Source: Eretmocerus hayati
Taxonomy: Eukaryota > Arthropoda > Insecta > Hymenoptera > Aphelinidae
Length of the DNA: 64,000 nt
Assembly: GCA_029851415.1 (NCBI GenBank)
Contig: CM056743.1
Span: 78,014,186 to 78,078,185 of the forward strand
Direction of reading: 5' to 3'
A program made the position numbers and the translations under genes. The notes under the pieces are model-generated. The model worked only from the letters and a program-made list of their open reading frames with translations. It was not told the origin of the DNA and made no database searches. Positions 12,401 to 25,000 of this stretch are shown piece by piece (position 1 is the stretch's first letter; each line of letters starts with the position of its first letter).

Positions 12401-15400
12401 CGATTTGGGGTCGTCGGCATTCACCGGGGAGGGGGGGGGGTTGCAAAAAATTCAGGCACCCTCTCTCGTCACAAGAAAGCGATCCAAATCGAGAAATTTT
12501 GAACAGAGCCTCCTGGCCCGTTCTTAAAAGAATTTCCGAATTTCAACCCCCGATTTGGGGGTGTCGGCAATCACCGGGGGGGTTGCAAAGAATTCAAGCA
12601 CCTTCTTTCGTCACAAGGAAGCGATCACGATCGAGAAATTCTTGAACAGAGCCTCCTGGCCCGTTCTTAAAAAAATTTCCGAATTTCAACCCCCGATTTG
12701 GGGGTGTCGGCATTCACTGGGGGGTTGCCAAAAATTCAGGCACCTTCTTCCGTCACAAAAAAGTGATCCCATTCGAGAAATTTTGGAACAGAGCCACCTG
12801 GCCTGTTCTAAAAAAATCCCCGAATTTCAACCCCCGATTCGGGGGTATCGGCATTCACAGGGGGTGTTGCAAAAAATTCAGGCACCTTCTTTCGTCACAA
12901 GAAAGCGAATCCTATCGAGAAATTTTGGAACAGAGCCTCCTGGCCCGTTCTTAAAAAAATTTCCGAATTTCAACCCCCGAATTGGGGGTGTCGGCATTTA
13001 CCGGGGGGGTTGCAAGAAATTCAGGCTTCTTCTTCCGTCACAAAAAAGTGATCCCAATCGAGAAATTTTGGAACAGAGCCTCCTGGCCTGTTCTGAAAAA
13101 ATTCCCGAATTTCAACCCTCGATTTGGGGTCGTCGGCATTCACCGGGGGGTTGCAAAAAATTCAGGCACCCTCTCTCGTTACAAGAAAGCGATCCCAATT
13201 GAGGAATTTTGGAACAGAGCCTCCTGGCCCGTTCTTAAAAAAATTTCCGAATTTGAACCCCCGATTTGAGGGTGTCGGCATTCACTATGGGGTTGCCAAA
13301 AATTCAGGCACCTTCTTCCGTCACAAAAAAGTGATCCCAATCGAGAAATTTTGGAACAGAGCCACCTGGCCTGTTCTAAAAAAATCCCCGAATTTCAACC
13401 CCCGATTCGGAGGTGTCGGCATTCACCGGGGGTGTTGCAAAGAATTCAGGCACCTTCTTTCGTCACAAAAAAGTAATCCCAATCGAGAAATTTTGGAACA
13501 GAGCCTCCTGGCCTGTTTTGAAAAAATTCCCGAATTTCAACCCTCGATTTGGGGGTGTCGGCATTCACCGGGGTGTTGCAAAAAATTCAGGCACCCTCTC
13601 TCGTCACAAGAAAGCGATCCCAATCGAGAAATTTTGGAACAGAGCCACCTGGCCCGTTCTTAGAAAAATTTCCGAATTTCAACCTCCGATTTGGGGGTGT
13701 CGGCATTCACCGGGGGGGTTGCAAAAAATTCAGGCTTCTTCTTTCGTCACAAAAAAGTGATTCCGATCGAGAAATTTTGGAACAGAGCCTCCTGGCCTGT
13801 TCTAAAAAATTTCTTGAATTTCAACCCCCGACTTGGGGGTGTCGGCATTCACCCGGGGGGGGGGGGGGTCGCAAAAAATTCAGGCACCTCCTTTCGTCAC
13901 AAGAAAGCGATCGCAATCGAGAAATTTGGGAACAGAGCCTCCTGGCCCGTTCTTAAGAAAATTTCCGAACTTCAACCCCCGATTTGGGGGTGTCGGCATT
14001 TACCGGGGGGGTTGCAAGAAATACAGGCACCTTTTTTCGTCACAAGAAAGCGATCCCAATCGAGAAATTTTGGAACAGAGCCTCCTGGCCCGTTCTTAAA
14101 AAAATTTCCGAATTTGAGCCCCCGATTTGGGGGTGTCGGCATTCACCGGGGGGGTTGCAAAAAATTCAGGCTTCTTCTTCCGTCACAAAAAAATGATCCC
14201 AATCAAGAAATTTCGGAACAGAGCCACCTGGCCTGCTCTGAAAAAATTCCCGAATTTCAACCCCCGATTCGGGGGTGTCGGCATTCACCGGGGGTGTTGC
14301 AAAAAATTCAGGCACCTTCTTCCGTCGCAAGAAGGCGATCCCAATCGAGAAATTTACGAACAGAGCCTCCTGGCCTGTTCTTAAAAAAATTTCCGAATTC
14401 CAACACCCGATTTGGGGTCGTCGGCATTCACCGGGGAGGGGGGGGGGGTTGCAAAAAATTCAGGCACCCTCTCTCGTCACAAGAAAGCGATCCAAATCAA
14501 GAAATTTTGAACAGAGCCTCCTGGCCCGTTCTTAAAAGAATTTCCGAATTTCAACCCCCGATTTGGGGGTGTCGGCAATCACCGGGGGGGTTGCAAAAAA
14601 TTCAAGCACCTTCTTTCGTCACAAGGAAGCGATCACGATCGGGAAATTCTTGAACAGAGCCTCCTGGCCCGTTCTTAAAAAAATCTCCGAATTTCAACCC
14701 CCGATTTGGGGGTGTCGGCATTCACTGGGGGGTTGCCAAAAATTCAGGCACCTTCTTCCGTCACAAAAAAGTGATCCCAATCGAGAAATTTTGGAACAGA
14801 GCCACCTGGCCTGTTCTAAAAAAATCCCCGAATTTCAACCCCCGATTCGGGGGTGTCGGCATTCACCGGGGGTGTTGCAAAAAATTCAGGCACCTTCTTC
14901 CGTCACAAAAAAGTAATCCCAATGGAGGAATTTTGGAACAGAGCCTCCTGGCCTGTTTTGAAAAAATTCCCGAATTTCAACCCTCGATTTGGGGTTGTCG
15001 GCATTCACCGGGGTGTTGCAAAAAATTCAGGCACCCTCTCTCGTCACAAGAAAGCGATCCCAATCGAGAAATTTTGGAACAGAGCCACCTGGCCCGTTCT
15101 TAGAAAAATTTCCGAATTTCAACCTCCGATTTGGGGGTGTCGGCATTCACCGGGGGGGTTGCAAAAAATTCAGGCTTCTTCTTTCGTCACAAAAAAGTGA
15201 TTCCGATCGAGAAATTTTGGAACAGAGCCTCCTGGCCTGTTCTAAAAAATTTCTTGAATTTCAACCCCCGACTTGGGGGTGTCGGCATTAACCCGGGGGG
15301 GGGGGGTCGCAAAAAATTCAGGCACCTTCTTTCGTCACAAGAAAGCGATCGCAATCGAGAAATTTGGGAACAGAGCCTCCTGGCCCGTTCTTAAAAAAAT

Positions 15401-15569
15401 TTCCGAACTTCAACCCCCGATTTGGGGGTGTCGGCATTTACCGGGGGGGTTGCAAGAAATACAGGCACCTTTTTTCGTCACAAGAAAGCGATCTCAATCG
15501 AGAAATTTTGGAACAGAGCCTCCTGGCCCGTTCTTAAAAAAATTTCCGAATTTGAGCCCCCGATTTGGG

Positions 15570-18500
15570 GGTGTCGGCATTCACCGGGGGGGTTGCAAAA
15601 AATTCAGGCTTCTTCTTCCGTCACAAAAAAATGATCCCAATCAAGAAATTTCGGAACAGAGCCACCTGGCCTGCTCTGAAAAAATTCCCGAATTTCAACC
15701 CCCGATTCGGGGGTGTCGGCATTCACCGGGGGTGTTGCAAAAAATTCAGGCACCTTCTTTCGTCGCAAGAAGGCGATCCCAATCGAGGAATTTACGAACA
15801 GAGCCTCCTGGCCTGTTCTTAAAAAAATTTCCGAATTCCAACACCCGATTTGGGGTCGTCGGCATTCACCGGGGAGGGGGGGGGTTGCAAAAAATTCAGG
15901 CACCCTCTCTCGTCACAAGAAAGCGATCCAGATCGAGAAATTTTGAACAGAGCCTCCTGGCCCGTTCTTAAAAGAATTTCCGAATTTCAACCCCCGATTT
16001 GGGGGTGTCGGCAATCACCGGGGGGGTTGCAAAGAATTCAAGCACCTTCTTTCGTCACAAGGAAGCGATCACGATCGAGAAATTCTTGAACAGAGCCTCC
16101 TGGCCCGTTCTTAAAAAAATTTCCGAATTTCAACCCCCGATTTGGGGGTGTCGGCATTCACTGGGGGGTTGCCAAAAATTCAGGCACCTTCTTCCGTCAC
16201 AAAAAAGTGATCCCATTCGAGAAATTTTGGAACAGAGCCACCTGGCCTGTTCTAAAAAAATCCCCGAATTTCAACCCCCGATTCGGGGGTATCGGCATTC
16301 ACCGGGGGTGTTGCAAAAAATTCAGGCACCTTCTTTCGTCACAAGAAAGCGATTCCTATCGAGAAATTTTGGAACAGAGCCTCCTGGCCCGTTCTTAAAA
16401 AAATTTCCGAATTTCAACCCCCGATTTGGGGGTGTCGGCATTTACCGGGGGGGTTGCAAGAAATTCAGGCTTCTTCTTCCGTCACAAAAAAGTGATCCCA
16501 ATCGAGAAATTTTGGAACAGAGCCTCCTGGCCTGTTCTGAAAAAATTCCCGAATTTCAACCCTCGATTTGGGGTCGTCGGCATTCACCGGGGGATTGCAA
16601 AAAATTCAGGCACCCTCTCTCGTTACAAGAAAGCGATCCCAATTGAGGAATTTTGGAACAGAGCCTCCTGGCCCGTTCTTAAAAAAATTTTCCGAATTTG
16701 AACCCCCGATTTGAGGGTGTCGGCATTCACTATGGGGTTGCCAAAAATTCAGGCACCTTCTTCCATCACAAAAAAGTGATCCCAATCGAGAAATTTTGGA
16801 ACAGAGCCACCTGGCCTGTTCTAAAAAAATCCCCGAATTTCAACCCCCGATTCGGGTAGTCGGCATTCACCGGGGGTGTTGCAAAAAATTCAGGCACCTT
16901 CTTTCGTCACAAAACAGTAATCCCAATCGAGAAATTTTGGAACAGAGCCTCCTGGCCTGTTTTGAAAAAATTCCCGAATTTCAACCCTCGATTTGGGGGT
17001 GTCGGCATTCACCGGGGTGTTGCAAAAAATTCAGGCACCCTCTCTCGTCACAAGAAAGCGATCCCAATCGAGAAATTTTGGAACAGAGCCACCTGGCCCG
17101 TTCTTAGAAAAATTTCCGAATTTCAACCTCCGATTTGGGGGTGTCGGCATTCACCGGGGGGGTTGCAAAAAATTCAGGCTTCTCCTTTCGTCACAAAAAA
17201 GTGATTCCGATCGAGAAATTTTGGAACAGAGCCTCCTTGCCTGTTCTAAAAAATTTCTTGAATTTCAACCCCCGACTTGGGGGTGTCGGCATTCACCCGG
17301 GGGGCGGGGTGTCGCAAAAAATTCAGGCACCTTCTTTCGTCACAAGAAAGCGATCGCAATCGAGAAATTTGGGAACAGAGCCTCCTGGCCCGTTCTTAAA
17401 AAAATTTCCGAACTTCAACCCCCGATTTGGGGGTGTCGGCATTTACCGGGGGGGGTTGCAAGATATACAGGCACCTTTTTTCGTCACAAGAAAGCGATCC
17501 CAATCGAGAAATTTTGGAACAGAGCCTCCTGGCCCGTTCTTAAAGAAATTTCCGAATTTGAGCCCCCGATTTGGGGGTGTCGGCATTCACCGGGGGGGTT
17601 GCAAAAAATTCAGGCTTCTTCTTCCGTCACAAAAAAATGATCCCAATCAAGAAATTTCGGAACAGAGCCACCTGGCCTGCTCTGAAAAAATTCCCGAATT
17701 TCAACCCCCGATTCGGGGGTGTCGGCATTCACCGGGGGTGTTGCAAAAAATTCAGGCACCTTCTTCCGTCGCAAGAAGGCGATCCCAATCGAGAAATTTA
17801 CGAACAAAGCCTCCTGGCCTGTTCTTAAAAAAATTTCCGAATTCCAACACCCGATTTGGGGTCGTCGGCATTCACCGGGGAGGGGGGGGGGTTGCAAAAA
17901 ATTCAGGCACCCTCTCTCGTCACAAGAAAGCGATCCAAATCGAGGAATTTTGAACAGAGCCTCCTGGCCCGTTCTTAAAAGAATTTCCGAATTTCAACCC
18001 CCGATTTGGGGGTGTCGGCAATCACCGGGGGGGTTGCAAAAAATTCAAGCACCTTCTTTCGTCACAAGGAAGCGATCACGATCGAGAAATTCTTGAACAG
18101 AGCCTCCTGGCCCGTTCTTAAAAAAATTTCCGAATTTCAACCCCCGATTTGGGGGTGTCGGCATTCACTGGGGGGTTGCCAAAAATTCAGGCACCTTCTT
18201 CCGTCACAAAAAAGTGATCCCATTCGAGAAATTTTGGAACAGAGCCACCTGGCCTGTTCTAAAAAAATCCCCGAATTTCAACCCCCGATTCGGGGGTATC
18301 GGCATTCACCGGGGGTGTTGCAAAAAATTCAGGCACCTTCTTTCGTCACAAGAAAGCGATTCCTATCGAGAAATTTTGGAACAGAGCCTCCTGGCCCGTT
18401 CTTAAAAAAATTCCCGAATTTGAACCCCCGATTTGGGGGTGTCGGCATTTACCGGGGGGGTTGCAAGAAGTTCAGGCTTCTTCTTCTGTCACAAAAAAGT

Positions 18501-21500
18501 GATCCCAATCGAGAAATTCTGGAACAGAGCCTCCTGGCCTGTTCTGAAAAAATTCCCGAATTTCAACCCTTGATTTGGGGTCGTCGGCATTCACCGGGGG
18601 GTTGCAAAAAATTCAGGCACCCTCTCTCGTTACAAGAAAGCGATCCCAATTGAGGAATTTTGGAACAGAGCCTCCTGGCCCGTTCTTAAAAAAATTTCCG
18701 AATTTGAACCCCCGATTTGAGGGTGTCGGCATTCACTATGGGGTTGCCAAAAATTCAGGCACCTTCTTCCGTCACAAAAAAGTGATCCCAATCGAGAAAT
18801 TTTGGAACAGAGCCACCTGGCCTGTTCTAAAAAAATCCCCGAATTTCAACCCCCGATTCGGGGTCGTCGGCATTCACCGGGGGTGTTGCAAAAAATTCAG
18901 GCACCTTCTTTCGTCACAAAAAAGTAATCCCAATCGAGAAATTTTGGAACAGAGCCTCCTGGCCTGTTTTGAAAAAATTCCCGAATTTCAACCCTCGATT
19001 TGGGGGTGTCGGCATTCACCGGGGTGTTGCAAAAAATTCAGGCACCCTCTCTCGTCACAAGAAAGCGATCCCAATCGAGAAATTTTGGAACAGAGCCACC
19101 TGGCCCGTTCTTAGAAAAATTTCCGAATTTCAACCTCCGATTTGGGGGTGTCGGCATTCACCGGGGGGGTTGCAAAAAATTCAGGCTTCTTCTTTCGTCA
19201 CAAAAAAGTGATTCCGATCGAGAAATTTTGGAACAGAGCCTCCTGGCCTGTTCTAAAAAATTTCTTGAATTTCAACCCCCGACTTGGGGGTGTCGGCATT
19301 CACCCGGGGGGGGGGGGTCGCAAAAAATTCAGGCACCTTCTTTCGTCACAAGAAAGCGATCGCAATCGAGAAATTTGGGAACAGAGCCTCCTGGCCCGTT
19401 CTTAAAAAAATTTCCGAACTTCAACCCCCGATTTGGGGGTGTCGGCATTTACCGGGGGGGTTGCGAGAAATACAGGCACCTTTTTTCGTCACAAGGAAGC
19501 GATCCCAATCGAGAAATTTTGGAACAGAGCCTCCTGGCCCGTTCTTAAAAAAATTTCCGAATTTGAGCCCCCGATTTGGGGGTGTCGGCATTCACCGGGG
19601 GGGTTGCAAAAAATTCAGGCTTCTTCTTCCGTCACAAAAAAATGATCCCAATCAAGAAATTTCGGAACAGAGCCACCTGGCCTGCTCTGAAAAAATTCCC
19701 GAATTTCAACCCCCGATTCGGGGGTGTCGGCATTCACCGGGGGTGTTGCAAAAAATTCAGGCACCTTCTTCCGTCGCAAGAAGGCGATCCCAATCGAGAA
19801 ATTTATGAACAGAGCCTCCTGGCCTGTTCTTAAGAAAATTTCCGAATTCCAACACCCGATTTGGGGTCGTCGGCATTCACCGGGGAGGGGGGGGGGTTGC
19901 AAAAAATTCAGGCACCCTCTCTCGTCACAAGAAAGCGATCCAAATCGAAAAATTTTGAACAGAGCCTCCTGGCCCGTTCTTAAAAGAATTTCCGAATTTC
20001 AACCCCCGATTTGGGGGTGTCGGCAATCACCGGGGGGGTTGCAAAAAGGTCAAGCACCTTCTTTCGTCACAAGGAAGCGATCACGATCGAGAAATTCTTG
20101 AACAGAGCCTCCTGGCCCGTTCTTAAAAAAATTTCCGAATTTCAACCCCCGATTTGGGGGTGTCGGCATTCACTGGGGGGTTGCCAAAAATTCAGGCACC
20201 TTCTTCCGTCACAAAAAAGTGATCCCATTCGAGAAATTTTGGAACAGAGCCACCTGGCCTGTTCTAAAAAAATCCCCGAATTTCAACCCCCGATTCGGGG
20301 GTATCGGCATTCACCGGGGGTGTTGCAAAAAATTCAGGCACCTCCTTTCGTCACAAGAAAGCGATTCCTATCAAGAAATTTTGGAACAGAGCCTCCTGGC
20401 CCGTTCTTAAAAAAATTTCCGAATTTCAACCCCCGATTTGGGGGTGTCGGCATTTACCGGGGGGGTTGCAAGAAATTCAGGCTTCTTCTTCCGTCACAAA
20501 AAAGTGATCCCAATCGAGAAATTCTGGAACAGAGCCTCCTGGCCTGTTCTGAAAAAATTCCCGAATTTCAACCCTCGATTTGGGGTCGTCGGCATTCACC
20601 GGGGGGTTGCAAAAAATTCAGGCACCCTCTCTCGTTACAAGAAAGCGATCCCAATTGAGGAATTTTGGAACAGAGCCTCCTGGCCCGTTCTTAAAAAAAT
20701 TTCCGAATTTGAACCCCCGATTTGAGGGTGTTGGCATTCACTATGGGGTTGCCAAAAATTCAGGCACCTTCTTCCGTCACAAAAAAGTGATCCCAATCGA
20801 GAAATTTTGGAACAGAGCCACCTGGCCTGTTCTAAAAAAATCCCCGAATTTCAACACCCGATTTGGGGGTGTCGGCATTCACCGGGGGGGGGGGGGTTGC
20901 AACAAATTCAAGCACCCTCTCTCGTCACAAGAAAGCGATCCCAATCGAGAACTTTTGAACAGAGCCTCCTGGCCCGTTCTTAAAAAAATTTCCGAATTTC
21001 AACCCCCGATTTGGGGGTGTCGGCATTCACCGGGGGGTTGCAAGGAATTCAGGCACCCTCCTTCTTCACGAGGAAGCGATCCCGATCGAGGAATTTTTGG
21101 ACAGAGCCTTCTGGCCCGTTCTTAAACAAATTTCCGAATTTCAACCCCCGATTTGGGGGTGTCGGCATTCACCGGGGGGTTGCCAAAAATTCAGGCACCC
21201 TCTCTCGTCACAAGGAAGCGATCCCAATCGAGAAATTCTGAAACAGAGTCTCCTGGCCCGTTCTCAGAAAAATTTCCGAATTTCAACCCCCGATTTGGGG
21301 GTGTCGGCATTCACCGGGGGTGTTGCAAAAAATTCAGGCACCTTCTTTCGTCACGAAAAAGTAATCCCAATCGAGAAATTTTGGAACAGAGCCTCCTGGC
21401 CTGTTTTGAAAAAATTCCCGAATTTCAACCCTCGATTTGGGGGTGTCGGCATTCACCGGGGTGTTGCAAAAAATTCAGGCACCCTCTCTCGTCACAAGAA

Positions 21501-22020
21501 AGCGATCCCAATCGAGAAATTTTGGAACAGAGCCACCTGGCCCGTTCTTAGAAAAATTTCCGAATTTCAACCTCCGATTTGGGGGTGTCGGCATTCACCG
21601 GGGGGGTTGCAAAAAATTCAGGCTTCTTCTTTCGTCACAAGAAAGTGATTCCGATCGAGAAATTTTGGAACAGAGCCTCCTGGCCTGTTCTAAAAAATTT
21701 CTTGAATTTCAACCCCCGACTTGGGGGTGTCGGCATTCACCCGGGGGGGGGGGGGTCGCAAAAAATTCAGGCACCTTCTTTCGTCACAAGAAAGCGATCG
21801 CAATCGAGAAATTTGGGAACAGAGCCTCCTGGCCCGTTCTTAAAAAAATTTCCGAACTTCAACCCCCGATTTGGGGGTGTCGGCATTTACCGGGGGGGTT
21901 GCAAGAAATACAGGCACCTTTTTTCGTCACAAGAAAGCGATCCCAATCGAGAAATTTTGGAACAGAGCCTCCTGGCCCGTTCTTAAAAAAATTTCCGAAT
22001 TTGAGCCCCCGATTTGGAGG
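15570..22020 (+). repeat. 6.45 kb super-duplication, copy 1
   Basis: This block of the satellite recurs 6,449-6,451 bp downstream with private variants in the same places. The TTTTCCGAATTTGAACC insertion copy at 16,687 recurs at 23,136, the CGGGTAGTCGG variant at 16,853 recurs at 23,302, and a GGGCGGGG interruption of the G run at 17,301 recurs at 23,750. The edges are approximate: position 15,493 already differs from its counterpart and 22,230 no longer matches 28,680. Confidence 0.8.
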
Positions 22021-25000
22021 TGTCGGCATTCACCGGGGGGGTTGCAAAAAATTCAGGCTTCTTCTTCCGTCACAAAAAAATGATCCCAATCAAGAAATTT
22101 CGGAACAGAGCCACCTGGCCTGCTCTGAAAAAATTCCCGAATTTCAACCCCCGATTCGGGGGTGTCGGCATTCACCGGGGGTGTTGCAAAAAATTCAGGC
22201 ACCTTCTTTCGTCGCAAGAAGGCGATCCCAATCGAGGAATTTACGAACAGAGCCTCCTGGCCTGTTCTTAAAAAAATTTCCGAATTCCAACACCCGATTT
22301 GGGGTCGTCGGCATTCACCGGGGAGGGGGGGGGTTGCAAAAAATTCAGGCACCCTCTCTCGTCACAAGAAAGCGATCCAGATCGAGAAATTTTGAACAGA
22401 GCCTCCTGGCCCGTTCTTAAAAGAATTTCCGAATTTCAACCCCCGATTTGGGGGTGTCGGCAATCACCGGGGGGGTTGCAAAGAATTCAAGCACCTTCTT
22501 TCGTCACAAGGAAGCGATCACGATCGAGAAATTCTTGAACAGAGCCTCCTGGCCCGTTCTTAAAAAAATTTCCGAATTTCAACCCCCGATTTGGGGGTGT
22601 CGGCATTCACTGGGGGGTTGCCAAAAATTCAGGCACCTTCTTCCGTCACAAAAAAGTGATCCCATTCGAGAAATTTTGGAACAGAGCCACCTGGCCTGTT
22701 CTAAAAAAATCCCCGAATTTCAACCCCCGATTCGGGGGTATCGGCATTCACCGGGGGTGTTGCAAAAAATTCAGGCACCTTCTTTCGTCACAAGAAAGCG
22801 ATTCCTATCGAGAAATTTTGGAACAGAGCCTCCTGGCCCGTTCTTAAAAAAATTTCCGAATTTCAACCCCCGATTTGGGGGTGTCGGCATTTACCGGGGG
22901 GGTTGCAAGAAATTCAGGCTTCTTCTTCCGTCACAAAAAAGTGATCCCAATCGAGAAATTTTGGAACAGAGCCTCCTGGCCTGTTCTGAAAAAATTCCCG
23001 AATTTCAACCCTCGATTTGGGGTCGTCGGCATTCACCGGGGGATTGCAAAAAATTCAGGCACCCTCTCTCGTTACAAGAAAGCGATCCCAATTGAGGAAT
23101 TTTGGAACAGAGCCTCCTGGCCCGTTCTTAAAAAAATTTTCCGAATTTGAACCCCCGATTTGAGGGTGTCGGCATTCACTATGGGGTTGCCAAAAATTCA
23201 GGCACCTTCTTCCATCACAAAAAAGTGATCCCAATCGAGAAATTTTGGAACAGAGCCACCTGGCCTGTTCTAAAAAAATCCCCGAATTTCAACCCCCGAT
23301 TCGGGTAGTCGGCATTCACCGGGGGTGTTGCAAAAAATTCAGGCACCTTCTTTCGTCACAAAACAGTAATCCCAATCGAGAAATTTTGGAACAGAGCCTC
23401 CTGGCCTGTTTTGAAAAAATTCCCGAATTTCAACCCTCGATTTGGGGGTGTCGGCATTCACCGGGGTGTTGCAAAAAATTCAGGCACCCTCTCTCGTCAC
23501 AAGAAAGCGATCCCAATCGAGAAATTTTGGAACAGAGCCACCTGGCCCGTTCTTAGAAAAATTTCCGAATTTCAACCTCCGATTTGGGGGTGTCGGCATT
23601 CACCGGGGGGGTTGCAAAAAATTCAGGCTTCTCCTTTCGTCACAAAAAAGTGATTCCGATCGAGAAATTTTGGAACAGAGCCTCCTTGCCTGTTCTAAAA
23701 AATTTCTTGAATTTCAACCCCCGACTTGGGGGTGTCGGCATTCACCCGGGGGGCGGGGTGTCGCAAAAAATTCAGGCACCTTCTTTCGTCACAAGAAAGC
23801 GATCGCAATCGAGAAATTTGGGAACAGAGCCTCCTGGCCCGTTCTTAAAAAAATTTCCGAACTTCAACCCCCGATTTGGGGGTGTCGGCATTTACCGGGG
23901 GGGGTTGCAAGATATACAGGCACCTTTTTTCGTCACAAGAAAGCGATCCCAATCGAGAAATTTTGGAACAGAGCCTCCTGGCCCGTTCTTAAAGAAATTT
24001 CCGAATTTGAGCCCCCGATTTGGGGGTGTCGGCATTCACCGGGGGGGTTGCAAAAAATTCAGGCTTCTTCTTCCGTCACAAAAAAATGATCCCAATCAAG
24101 AAATTTCGGAACAGAGCCACCTGGCCTGCTCTGAAAAAATTCCCGAATTTCAACCCCCGATTCGGGGGTGTCGGCATTCACCGGGGGTGTTGCAAAAAAT
24201 TCAGGCACCTTCTTCCGTCGCAAGAAGGCGATCCCAATCGAGAAATTTACGAACAAAGCCTCCTGGCCTGTTCTTAAAAAAATTTCCGAATTCCAACACC
24301 CGATTTGGGGTCGTCGGCATTCACCGGGGAGGGGGGGGGGTTGCAAAAAATTCAGGCACCCTCTCTCGTCACAAGAAAGCGATCCAAATCGAGGAATTTT
24401 GAACAGAGCCTCCTGGCCCGTTCTTAAAAGAATTTCCGAATTTCAACCCCCGATTTGGGGGTGTCGGCAATCACCGGGGGGGTTGCAAAAAATTCAAGCA
24501 CCTTCTTTCGTCACAAGGAAGCGATCACGATCGAGAAATTCTTGAACAGAGCCTCCTGGCCCGTTCTTAAAAAAATTTCCGAATTTCAACCCCCGATTTG
24601 GGGGTGTCGGCATTCACTGGGGGGTTGCCAAAAATTCAGGCACCTTCTTCCGTCACAAAAAAGTGATCCCATTCGAGAAATTTTGGAACAGAGCCACCTG
24701 GCCTGTTCTAAAAAAATCCCCGAATTTCAACCCCCGATTCGGGGGTATCGGCATTCACCGGGGGTGTTGCAAAAAATTCAGGCACCTTCTTTCGTCACAA
24801 GAAAGCGATTCCTATCGAGAAATTTTGGAACAGAGCCTCCTGGCCCGTTCTTAAAAAAATTCCCGAATTTGAACCCCCGATTTGGGGGTGTCGGCATTTA
24901 CCGGGGGGGTTGCAAGAAGTTCAGGCTTCTTCTTCTGTCACAAAAAAGTGATCCCAATCGAGAAATTCTGGAACAGAGCCTCCTGGCCTGTTCTGAAAAA